Assembly (NCBI GenBank): GCA_964618555.1
Contig: CAZUBF010000006.1
Span: 1 to 47,815 of the forward strand
Reading direction: 5' to 3'
Length of the DNA stretch: 47,815 bases
From: Calidifontimicrobium sp964618555
Lineage (GTDB): Bacteria; Pseudomonadota; Gammaproteobacteria; Burkholderiales; Burkholderiaceae_C
In this document: piece by piece, positions 41,104 through 47,815 of the stretch
Layout of the letters: every line of letters begins with the position of its first letter
Position numbering within the stretch: the stretch's first letter is position 1
Made by a program: the position numbers and the translations under genes
Notes under the pieces: model-generated
The model's database searches: none
Told to the model about the DNA's origin: nothing
The model's input: the letters and a program-made list of their open reading frames with translations, nothing else

Positions 41104-42507
41104 TTGGAAACCATCACCTCGATCGTCGGCGCGATCAACGACTTCGTCTGGGGCCCGCCGATGCTGGTGCTCATTCTCGGCACCGGCCTGCTGCTGCAGG
41201 TGCGCCTCAAGCTGATGCCGATCCGCCGCATCGCGACCGGCTTCGCGATGATCTGGCGCGGCCGCCGCCCGGCGGACGGCGCCGCCGGCGACATCAGCCC
41301 CTACGCCGCGCTGATGACCGCGCTGGCCGCGACGGTGGGCATCGGCAACATCGCCGGCGTCGCCACCGCGATCGCGATCGGCGGCCCCGGCGCGCTGTTC
41401 TGGATGTGGATGACCGCGCTCGTCGGCATGGCCACCAAGTACGCCGAGGTGCTGCTGGCGGTGCACTACCGCGAGACCGACGACCACGGCGAGCAGGTCG
41501 GCGGCCCGATGTACGCGATCAAGAACGGCCTCGGCCGCCGTTGGCGCTGGCTCGGTGCCGCGTTTGCCGTCTTCGGCGGCATCGCCGGCTTCGGCATCGG
41601 CAACATGGTGCAGTCGAACTCGATCGCCGACGTGCTCAACGCCAACTTCGGTGTCTCGCCTTGGGTGTCGGGCGTCGTGATGATGATCGCCACCGGCTTC
41701 GTGCTGCTCGGCGGCGTCAAGCGCATCGGCGCGGTGGCCGAGAAGCTGGTGCCGTTCATGTGCGTCGGCTACGTCGCGGTGGCGCTGCTGGTGCTCGGCC
41801 TGAACGCCGACCGGATCCCCGCCGCCTTCGGCCTGATCTTCCACCACGCCTTCAACCCGACCGCGGCCACCGGCGGCTTCGTCGGCGCCGGCGTGATGAT
41901 GGCGCTGCGCTACGGCGTCGCGCGCGGCATCTTCTCCAACGAGGCCGGGCTCGGCACCGCGGGCATCGCCCAGGCGGCCGGGCGCACGCGCCACGCCGCC
42001 GAGTCGGGGCTGATCGGCATGATGGGCACCTTCATCGACACGATCATCGTCTGCACGATGACCGGGCTGGTGCTGATCGTCACCGGCGCGTGGACCAGCG
42101 GTCTGAAGGGCGCGGTGCTCAGCGCCAGCGCCTTCGAAACCGCGCTGCCGGGCTTCGGCTCGAACTTCCTCGCGATCGCGATCGTGGTCTTCGCGTTCAC
42201 GACGATCCTCGGCTGGGCCTACTACGGCGAGAAGTGCTGGGAGTACCTGGTCGGCACGAAATCCGAGAAGCCGTACCGCCTGGTGTGGACCGCGTTCGTG
42301 CTCGTCGGCGCGGTGACGCAGCTCGACTTCGTGTGGCTGGTCGCCGACACGCTGAACGCGTTCATGGCGTTCCCCAACCTCGTGTCGCTGGTGCTGCTGG
42401 CGCCGGTGGTCGTGAAGGTGACGAACGAGTACTTCGACCCTGCGCGACGCGGCGCCGGTGCGCCCGGCAGTCTCGTCGCCGCCCGCGCGGCGGGCGCCGC
42501 GCGATGA
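41104..42507 (+). CDS. Amino-acid:cation symporter of the AGCS (alanine/glycine) family
   Basis: A 467-residue inner-membrane transporter with about eleven hydrophobic segments. The AGCS signatures are ATVGIGNIAGVATAIAIGG and PGALFWMWMTALVGMATKYA, then ARGIFSNEAGLGTAGIAQAA. Alanine or glycine uptake coupled to sodium is the family function. I prefer the TTG at 41104, which has a GGAG about nine bases upstream and begins the protein at LETITSIVGAINDFVWG, the usual family start. Its end overlaps alr by ATGA. The proteins encoded around it (dadA, alr) fit D- or L-alanine as the imported solute. Confidence 0.93.
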   Translation: METITSIVGAINDFVWGPPMLVLILGTGLLLQVRLKLMPIRRIATGFAMIWRGRRPADGAAGDISPYAALMTALAATVGIGNIAGVATAIAIGGPGALFWMWMTALVGMATKYAEVLLAVHYRETDDHGEQVGGPMYAIKNGLGRRWRWLGAAFAVFGGIAGFGIGNMVQSNSIADVLNANFGVSPWVSGVVMMIATGFVLLGGVKRIGAVAEKLVPFMCVGYVAVALLVLGLNADRIPAAFGLIFHHAFNPTAATGGFVGAGVMMALRYGVARGIFSNEAGLGTAGIAQAAGRTRHAAESGLIGMMGTFIDTIIVCTMTGLVLIVTGAWTSGLKGAVLSASAFETALPGFGSNFLAIAIVVFAFTTILGWAYYGEKCWEYLVGTKSEKPYRLVWTAFVLVGAVTQLDFVWLVADTLNAFMAFPNLVSLVLLAPVVVKVTNEYFDPARRGAGAPGSLVAARAAGAAR

Positions 42508-43613
42508 GCCGCGTGGCGGCCGCGTCCGCCGGCGCGTGGCTGACGGTCGACCTCGGTGCGATCGTCGCGAACTGGCGGCGGCTGAAGGCCGAGGTCGGCC
42601 GCGCCGACTGCGCCGCGGTCGTCAAGGCCGACGCCTACGGGCTCGGCGCGGCGCATGTCGCGCCGGCGCTCGCGGCCGCCGGCTGTACGCAGTTCTTCGT
42701 CGCTCACCTCGACGAGGCGATGGCGCTGAAGCCGCACCTTCCCGCCGGCACCGCGCTGTCGGTGCTGCACGGCCCGATGCCGGGCACCGAGGCCGAATTC
42801 GTCGCCCACGGCATCCGCCCGGTGCTGAACAGCCGGGCGCAGGTCGACGGCTGGCGGCGCCTGGCGCAGGCGCTCGACCGCGAGCTCGACGCCGCGGTGC
42901 AGGTGGACACCGGCATGGCGCGCACCGGTCTCGCGCCGGACGAACTGCGCGCCATCGCGGCCGACCGCGACGTGCTCGCCGGCGTGCGCGTCGCGCTGGT
43001 GATGAGCCACCTCGCCTGCGCCGACGAGCCGGGGCACCCGGCGAACGAACGCCAGCGCGAGCGCCTCGTCGCCGCGCGCCGGCTGCTGCCGGCCGCACCG
43101 GCGAGCCTCGCCAACTCGTCGGGCGTGTTCCTCGGGGGCGCCTACCACTTCGACCTCGCGCGACCGGGCGCGGCGCTGTACGGCGTCGCCCCGGTGCCGG
43201 GGCGGCCGAACGCGATGCGGCCGGTGGTGCGGCTCGAGGGCCGCGTCGTGCAGACGCGCTGGATCGACGCCGACACGCCCGTCGGCTACGCCGAAGGCTG
43301 GCGCAGCACGCGACCGACGCGGGTGGCCACCGTCGCGGTCGGCTACGCCGACGGCTGGCCGCGCGCGCTCGGCGACCGCGTGTCCGGCTGGGTCGGCGAC
43401 GTCGAGCTGCCGCTCGTCGGCCGGGTGTCGATGGACACGATCACGCTCGACGCGTCGGCGCTGCCCGAGGGCGGGTTGCCGCCGGGCGCCGCCGTCGAAC
43501 TGCTCGGCGACCGCCAGGGCGTCGACGTCGTCGCCGCGGCCGCGGGAACGATCGGCTACGAGGTCCTCACCAGCCTCGGGTCGCGCTACGCGCGGCGCTA
43601 CGTCGGCGCCTGA
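42504..43613 (+). CDS. alr: Alanine racemase (catabolic type)
   Basis: A 369-residue PLP enzyme interconverting L- and D-alanine. PLP-binding Lys41 is in VVKADAYGLG, the opposing Tyr in VAVGYADGWPRAL, and substrate-side Met in GRVSMDTITLD. Cofactor-phosphate segment SLANSSGVFLG is present. Fold type III N-terminal barrel and C-terminal beta domain are complete. The ATGA overlap with the symporter and the position behind dadA mark it as the catabolic enzyme (dadX role): it turns imported L-alanine into D-alanine for DadA. A biosynthetic role for cell-wall D-alanine is also possible. Confidence 0.94.
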   Translation: MSRVAAASAGAWLTVDLGAIVANWRRLKAEVGRADCAAVVKADAYGLGAAHVAPALAAAGCTQFFVAHLDEAMALKPHLPAGTALSVLHGPMPGTEAEFVAHGIRPVLNSRAQVDGWRRLAQALDRELDAAVQVDTGMARTGLAPDELRAIAADRDVLAGVRVALVMSHLACADEPGHPANERQRERLVAARRLLPAAPASLANSSGVFLGGAYHFDLARPGAALYGVAPVPGRPNAMRPVVRLEGRVVQTRWIDADTPVGYAEGWRSTRPTRVATVAVGYADGWPRALGDRVSGWVGDVELPLVGRVSMDTITLDASALPEGGLPPGAAVELLGDRQGVDVVAAAAGTIGYEVLTSLGSRYARRYVGA

Positions 43614-43722
43614 AGCCGGGGCCACCGGCACGCGGCGATGCCTCGGGCCGCGGCGTCCGCCGGCCGGACCCGGCTCACCGGGCGCCGGCTCGCGCCGGAC
43701 TTGCTGCGCGGCGGCGGTGCCG

Positions 43723-44199
43723 TCAGGGTCTGGGCTGGCTGCAGTGACCCGCGGCCTTGAAGCGCTCGATCGCCGCCTTCAGGTCGGCGTGCTCTTCGCA
43801 GCCCGTTGCGCAGACCGCCTCGAGGCGCTGAAGGCGCTGCTCGGCGGCGGCGAGGTCGCCCGTCATCAGGTCGAGCTCGCCGGCGTACTCGAGCGCGCCC
43901 TTGTGCTTCGGATCGAGCCGCAGCGCCGCGTCGTAATGCTTGCGCGCGCCGGCGAGGTCGGGTGGCGACTGCTGGCGCAGCGCGAATCCCATCAGGTTGT
44001 GCCAGTCGGCGCTTCGGGTCTGGTTGACGCGCCTGAGTTCGGCGACGGCCTGCGTCCACTGCCTTGCCGCGATCTGACCGCGCGCCTCGGCAAGCGGGTC
44101 GCCTGCGGGCGCGGCCGGCGGGTCGTCGACGGCACATGCCGGCAGCGCGAGCAGCGCCGCGGCCGCCGCAAACACGGCGCCACGCCACCGCATGCGCAT
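43723..44199 (-). CDS. TPR-containing lipoprotein of unknown function
   Basis: A 158-residue protein. A signal with lipobox (AALLALPAC, Cys about residue 21) predicts a lipid-anchored periplasmic protein. The mature part has two or three TPR-like helical pairs (ARGQIAARQWTQAVAELRRV, ARKHYDAALRLDPKHKGAL, GDLAAAEQRLQRLEAVC). I chose ATG at 44199; a longer frame exists upstream, but its N-terminus is Arg/Pro-rich and would place the signal internally. No partner gene is next to it: alr is convergent, and the metallophosphoesterase gene lies 366 bp upstream. Confidence 0.75.
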   Translation of the reverse strand: MRMRWRGAVFAAAAALLALPACAVDDPPAAPAGDPLAEARGQIAARQWTQAVAELRRVNQTRSADWHNLMGFALRQQSPPDLAGARKHYDAALRLDPKHKGALEYAGELDLMTGDLAAAEQRLQRLEAVCATGCEEHADLKAAIERFKAAGHCSQPRP

Positions 44200-44565
44200 C
44201 GACGCTCGCAGCACCTCGAGCCGCGAGGCGGTCGTCGCCACGACGGCGTCGCGACCCGGGGCGACGACCGCGGCCGGCGCGAGCGGCAAGCCGCCGGCAT
44301 GGCCGGTCGCGTTCCGGCCACCGGGGGCACGAGGGCCCCGCCGGGGTGGCGGGCGGGTGTGCGTCACGTGGTTTCACCCCCTGGGTTGGTTTCGTGTCGA
44401 CGGCGGGCCGTCGCGCAACGATCCGAAAAGCATAGGCGACGACCGCTTCCGCGCAAGCGCCGGTGCCGCGCCCGTCGCCGTCGCCGCAGGCCACCGAGAC
44501 GGCCGCGACGCCGCCGCTGCGGCAGCGTCGTGACCGCCCCGCCTGCCGGTCTCATGCCCGCACCG
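44200..44565. other. 366-bp gene-free region
   Basis: No convincing gene lies here. It should contain the promoter of the TPR lipoprotein gene (minus strand). I see an inverted repeat CGACGGC-GG-GCCGTCG (44398-44413) and the direct repeat TGGTTTC twice between 44369 and 44393, but no clear -35/-10 pair or riboswitch core. Confidence 0.5.
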
Positions 44566-45363
44566 TCAAACGGCGACCTGTCGGTCGCCCGGCCGCCCAC
44601 CGCACACCTCGACGATGAAGTCGGGGTCGAACCGGGCGTTCTCCGCGACGCCATCTCGCGCATAGCCTCGCGGGTTGCAGACCACGCGGGTGCCGTCGAC
44701 CTGGTAGTCGAAGCTGTCGTGCGTGTGGCCGTGGATCCACAGTGCGACGCGCCGCGAGCCCATCAGGCGCTCGGCGTCGGACACGAAACAGGCGTTCAGC
44801 AGGGAGTCGGCGAAGCGTGGGTGGATGCTGCGCGCTGACGGCGCGTGGTGCGTGATCACCACCGTGGGTCCCGGGTGGTCGCTGGCCAGTTGATCGTCGA
44901 GCCAGGCGGCGTGGCGGGCGAACAGGTCGGCCGAGTGCGCGGGTGTGAACAGGTCCGGCGAGGACTCGCGCGCGCGAATGCGACTGAAGTCGCGCACCAG
45001 GCGAACCGCCTCGTCCTTCGCCGAGGCACACCGCTGCGGGTCGGCGAACAGCGCGAAGTCGCTCCACAAGGTCGTGCCGAGGAAGCGCACGCCGTCGATG
45101 ACGACCGCGTCGCAGTCGAGCAGGTGAATGTGCGTGCCGGCGCACAGCCGCTGCAGTTCGCCGACGGTCGCGTCGATGCTGCTGCCGTAGAACTCGTGGT
45201 TGCCGGGCACGTAGAGCACGCGTCGGTCGAAGCGCAGCGCCCAGGCCACGGCCTCGTGCGGCCGCGCGACGTCGCCGGCCAGCACGACGACGTCGGCGTC
45301 GTTGGCCGGTCGTTCCATCGCACCGAACCCCAGGTGCAGATCGGACAGGACGTTGAGCTTCAT
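44566..45363 (-). CDS. Calcineurin-like metallophosphoesterase
   Basis: A 265-residue cytoplasmic enzyme with all dimetal-site motifs in order: SDLHLG (DxH), LAGDVA (GD), GNHEFYG (GNHE), ITHHAPS (H) and IHGHTHDS (GHxH). It should hydrolyse a phosphoester; the substrate is not predictable. The ATG at 45363 starts MKLNVLSDLHLG, as the fold requires. The protein ends with a Gly/Arg/Asp stretch without known function. It is divergent from the cytochrome/flavoprotein pair. Confidence 0.9.
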   Translation of the reverse strand: MKLNVLSDLHLGFGAMERPANDADVVVLAGDVARPHEAVAWALRFDRRVLYVPGNHEFYGSSIDATVGELQRLCAGTHIHLLDCDAVVIDGVRFLGTTLWSDFALFADPQRCASAKDEAVRLVRDFSRIRARESSPDLFTPAHSADLFARHAAWLDDQLASDHPGPTVVITHHAPSARSIHPRFADSLLNACFVSDAERLMGSRRVALWIHGHTHDSFDYQVDGTRVVCNPRGYARDGVAENARFDPDFIVEVCGGRPGDRQVAV

Positions 45364-45379
45364 CGACGCGCCCGGATCG

Positions 45380-45391
45380 ACCGGATCCGGT
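45380..45391. promoter_or_regulatory. 12-bp perfect palindrome in a divergent promoter region
   Basis: ACCGGATCCGGT lies 17 bp upstream of the metallophosphoesterase start, in the 270-bp region that must also carry the promoter of the cytochrome/flavoprotein pair. It could be an operator, but GC-rich palindromes of this length arise by chance. I see no strong -35/-10 boxes in the region. Confidence 0.25.
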
Positions 45392-45633
45392 GTATCACGC
45401 CTCGAGACGCACCGGCAGCGGCAGGGGTACGCCACACCGCTGGCGTGCAGTGCCGTCCGCGGCGATGCCGGACGGCGTGCATCGCGATGCCGCCCGGTGC
45501 GGGTGTCGCGCCACCTCGCTGCCAAGGCGTGACACTCGTATCCGGCTGTCATTGCAGGCGCAGGCTTCAGCCCATCTTCAGGTCGTCCGCTGAGCATCGG
45601 CCGCGACACCCACTCCACCTCAGCGAGGCTGCC

Positions 45634-45951
45634 TTGCCCCTGCCCAGACAACTCCACCTGGCCCGTTCGCTGACCGGCCTGGCCGCCGGCGCGCTGCTCA
45701 GCGCCGCCGCCGCGGCGCAGGCCGTGCCCGCCGGCCGACTGCTGGCGTCGAACTGTTTCCAGTGCCACGGCACCGACGGCAAGGGGCCCGGCTTCGACCG
45801 ACTTGCCGGCAAGTCGGCCAGCGACATCTACCACGAACTGGTCGAGTTCCGTGATGGCAAGGAAGGCCCCGGCATCATGGCCACACACGCCCTGGGTTAC
45901 AGCGACGCGCAGCTGCGCCAGATCGCTGACTACCTGGCCACCCTGCGCTGA
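45634..45951 (+). CDS. Monoheme cytochrome c, flavocytochrome c partner
   Basis: A 105-residue exported class I cytochrome c. A signal peptide (ending AAAAAQA) is followed by the heme site CFQCH; Met in GIMATHALGY is the likely sixth ligand, and the C-terminal helix reads LRQIADYLATLR. I chose the TTG at 45634, which has GAGG (45625-45628) before it; no ATG gives a full signal peptide. The flavoprotein gene starts 14 bp downstream. Together they match the cytochrome and flavin subunits of flavocytochrome c sulfide dehydrogenase (FccA/FccB). Confidence 0.85.
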   Translation: MPLPRQLHLARSLTGLAAGALLSAAAAAQAVPAGRLLASNCFQCHGTDGKGPGFDRLAGKSASDIYHELVEFRDGKEGPGIMATHALGYSDAQLRQIADYLATLR

Positions 45952-45965
45952 CCCGGGAGCACGAC

Positions 45966-47270
45966 ATGGATCGCCGACAACTCCTGCGCATCGTCGCCGG
46001 TGCCGCGGCCGGCACGAACCCGCTGCTGGCCCTCGCCGACGACGAGCCTGCCCGCCGCAGGTCCGGCAGTGGCACGCCCCAGGCCCTGCCGGCCCCGACC
46101 CGCCCGAAAGCCCGCGTGGTCGTGCTCGGCGGCGGCATGGGCGGCGCCACGGTGGCCAAGTACCTGCGGCTGTGGGGCGACGCGGTCGACGTCACGCTGG
46201 TCGACCGCAACCCGAGCTACACCTCCTGCATCATGAGCAGCCTGGTGCTGACCGGGCAGCGCAGCATGAGCAGCCTGTCGTTCGGCTACGACCACCTGCG
46301 CCTGCGCTACGGGGTGCGCACGGTGTTCGGCGAAGTGGTCGCGATCGACCCCGTGGCCTGCCGCGTGACGTTGCAAGGCGGCACCGTGCTGCAGGGCGAC
46401 CGCCTGGTGCTGGCGCCGGGCATCGCCTTCGACGACGTGCCCGGGCTGACGCAGCCCGACGCCACGCCGCACGCCTGGAAGGCCGGCCCGCAGACCAGCC
46501 TGCTGGCACGCCAGCTCGCCGCCATGCCGACCGATGGCGTGGCCGTGTTGACGATCCCGGCCGTGCCGTACCGCTGCCCGCCGGGCCCCTACGAGCGCGC
46601 CTGCCTGATCGCCGACTGGATGCGCGTGCGCAAGCCGCGGGCCAAGCTGATCGTGCTCGACGCCAACCCCGACTTCGTGACCGAGAAGGACAACTTCAGC
46701 CGCGCCTTCATCGACCTGCACGGCCGCGTCATCGAGTACCGCGCGAATGTTGCCATCGACAGCGTCGATCCGACCGGCAAGACGCTGTTCACCAACGGCG
46801 GCCCGGTGCGCGGCGACGTGGTCAACCTGATCCCGCGCCAGCGCGCGCCCAGGCTGCTGGCCGACGCCGGGCTGCTCAACGCCACGGGCGGGCGCTTCGC
46901 GGCGGTCGACGTGCTGAGCTACGCGAGCACCGCCGCGCCGTCCACGCACGTCATCGGCGACGCCAGCGCCACCACCCAGCCGAAGGCGGGACACATTGCC
47001 AACCAGGAGGCCAAGGTGTGCGCGGACGCGCTGTCGCGCCTGTTCGCCGGCGGCAGCCCCGATCCGGCGCCGGTCACCCACTCGGCCTGCTACTCGACGA
47101 TCACGATGACCCAGGCCTCGTGGCTGCACGCGCTGTTCCAGTACGACGTCGGCAGCGCCAGCATGCAGCCGGTGGCGGCGGCCACCGGCGCCTCGTCGGG
47201 CTGGAACGGCGACCACTTCGAGGACATGGGCACCTGGTTCACGGCGTTGATGGCCGACACCTTCGCCTGA
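45966..47270 (+). CDS. fccB: Flavocytochrome c sulfide dehydrogenase, flavoprotein subunit
   Basis: A 434-residue FAD enzyme oxidising sulfide and passing electrons to the cytochrome encoded just upstream. The N-terminus MDRRQLLRIVAGAAAG is a twin-arginine signal, so it is exported folded. FAD motif VVVLGGGMGGATVAKYL follows. Cys88 in NPSYTSCIMS fits the covalent flavin-attachment site. The redox-active pair is Cys204 (VPYRCPPGPYE) and Cys375 (THSACYST). The last ~70 residues form the typical FCSD C-terminal domain. All key Cys residues are present, so activity is likely. Confidence 0.9.
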   Translation: MDRRQLLRIVAGAAAGTNPLLALADDEPARRRSGSGTPQALPAPTRPKARVVVLGGGMGGATVAKYLRLWGDAVDVTLVDRNPSYTSCIMSSLVLTGQRSMSSLSFGYDHLRLRYGVRTVFGEVVAIDPVACRVTLQGGTVLQGDRLVLAPGIAFDDVPGLTQPDATPHAWKAGPQTSLLARQLAAMPTDGVAVLTIPAVPYRCPPGPYERACLIADWMRVRKPRAKLIVLDANPDFVTEKDNFSRAFIDLHGRVIEYRANVAIDSVDPTGKTLFTNGGPVRGDVVNLIPRQRAPRLLADAGLLNATGGRFAAVDVLSYASTAAPSTHVIGDASATTQPKAGHIANQEAKVCADALSRLFAGGSPDPAPVTHSACYSTITMTQASWLHALFQYDVGSASMQPVAAATGASSGWNGDHFEDMGTWFTALMADTFA

Positions 47271-47353
47271 ACCGCTGCGTGGGGGGACTGTGCGCCGCAG
47301 GCGCCGGCCACCGTCATCGGGCCGTCACGCGCGCATGCCCATAATGGCGGTCG

Positions 47354-47815
47354 ATGGACATCGACCGCGCGCCCGAACCCGTTGCAACCGCCGACGGTGA
47401 GACGCCCGAAGCGCAGTCGGTGGTGCTGCTCGACCGCGAGCGATCGACGCTCGAGTTCAACCGCCGCGTGCTCGCGCAGGCTCGGCGCGACGACGTGCCG
47501 TTGCTCGAGCGGCTGCGCTACGTGACCATCGTGTCGTCGAACCTCGACGAGTTCTTCGAGGTGCGTTTCGCCGACTACCTCGAGCTCGCGCGCCAGCCGG
47601 GCACCGGCGTGTCGCTGCGCGACCTGCGCGACGTCGGCGCCGCGGCGCACCGGCTGATCGACGAGCAGTACGCGCTGTTCAACGACGAGGTCATGCCTGC
47701 GCTGCAGCGCGAAGGCATCGTCGTCATCAACCACGCCGAGCGCGACGACGCGCAGCGCGCGTGGGTGGCGCGCTTCTTCGAGCAGCAGGTGCGCCCGCTG
47801 CTGGTGCCGGTGGGG
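47354..47815 (+). CDS. ppk1: Polyphosphate kinase 1, 3'-truncated by the window edge
   Basis: The first 154 residues of PPK1, which makes polyphosphate from ATP. After a ~25-residue extension comes the N-domain hallmark (RERSTLEFNRRVLAQA), then LLERLRYVTIVSSNLDEFFE and VRFADYLEL, as in other PPK1 proteins. The frame is open to the last base. The ATG at 47354 fits the family length. The 83-bp gap upstream separates it from fccB. The catalytic His domains lie outside the window. Confidence 0.93.
   Translation, partial: MDIDRAPEPVATADGETPEAQSVVLLDRERSTLEFNRRVLAQARRDDVPLLERLRYVTIVSSNLDEFFEVRFADYLELARQPGTGVSLRDLRDVGAAAHRLIDEQYALFNDEVMPALQREGIVVINHAERDDAQRAWVARFFEQQVRPLLVPVG

Overview
The window is about 47.8 kb of very GC-rich DNA (codon third positions almost all G or C). 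Gene content and protein style suggest a Betaproteobacterium of the order Burkholderiales, in the broad Rubrivivax/Methylibium/Leptothrix/Aquincola neighbourhood. That placement is an inference; no rRNA or tRNA is present to confirm it. I see no prophage, insertion sequence or CRISPR array. Both ends are cut inside genes: polA on the left and polyphosphate kinase on the right.

Layout. (1) 1-2213: C-terminal 80% of DNA polymerase I. (2) 2272-7304: a signalling block with a LuxR-type regulator divergent from a membrane hybrid histidine kinase, a coupled NarL/FixJ-type response regulator and two small unknown exported/membrane proteins. (3) 7452-31924: a long co-directional catabolic island behind a GntR/FCD regulator whose promoter carries a TGTATACA palindrome. 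It encodes a thiolase, an acyl-CoA ligase, a HyuA/HyuB pair, an acyl-CoA dehydrogenase, a two-subunit B12 mutase, a three-subunit molybdenum hydroxylase, a family III CoA-transferase, a branched-chain-amino-acid-type ABC transporter (with a LivM-LivG fusion), a second acyl-CoA ligase and a 3-hydroxyacyl-CoA dehydrogenase/enoyl-CoA hydratase fusion. Most neighbours overlap by ATGA or GTGA, so they are probably translated as a coupled series. (4) 31990-37519: an alpha/beta-hydrolase-fold protein lacking the usual catalytic Ser and His, divergent from a fused indolepyruvate:ferredoxin-oxidoreductase-type enzyme that overlaps an NnrS-type membrane protein. (5) 37922-43613: a TyrR-like sigma-54 activator divergent from dadA, an AGCS amino-acid:cation symporter and alanine racemase, with a near-perfect -24/-12 promoter and paired TyrR-like boxes between them. 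(6) 43723-47815: a TPR lipoprotein, a metallophosphoesterase, a flavocytochrome c sulfide dehydrogenase pair and the start of ppk1.

How the parts may work together. The island in (3) reads as one pathway: uptake by the ABC transporter, CoA activation (two ligases and a CoA-transferase), hydroxylation by the Mo enzyme, ATP-dependent chemistry by HyuAB, B12-dependent carbon-skeleton rearrangement next to an acyl-CoA dehydrogenase, then hydration, oxidation and thiolysis. I cannot match this gene combination to a pathway I know, and the substrate is unknown. The mutase keeps the methylmalonyl-CoA-type carboxylate-binding Tyr and Arg, but a nearby active-site loop has diverged. This island is the best candidate in the window for an undescribed system. 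The dadA-symporter-alr group is a clear D/L-alanine-type amino-acid utilisation operon under sigma-54 control.
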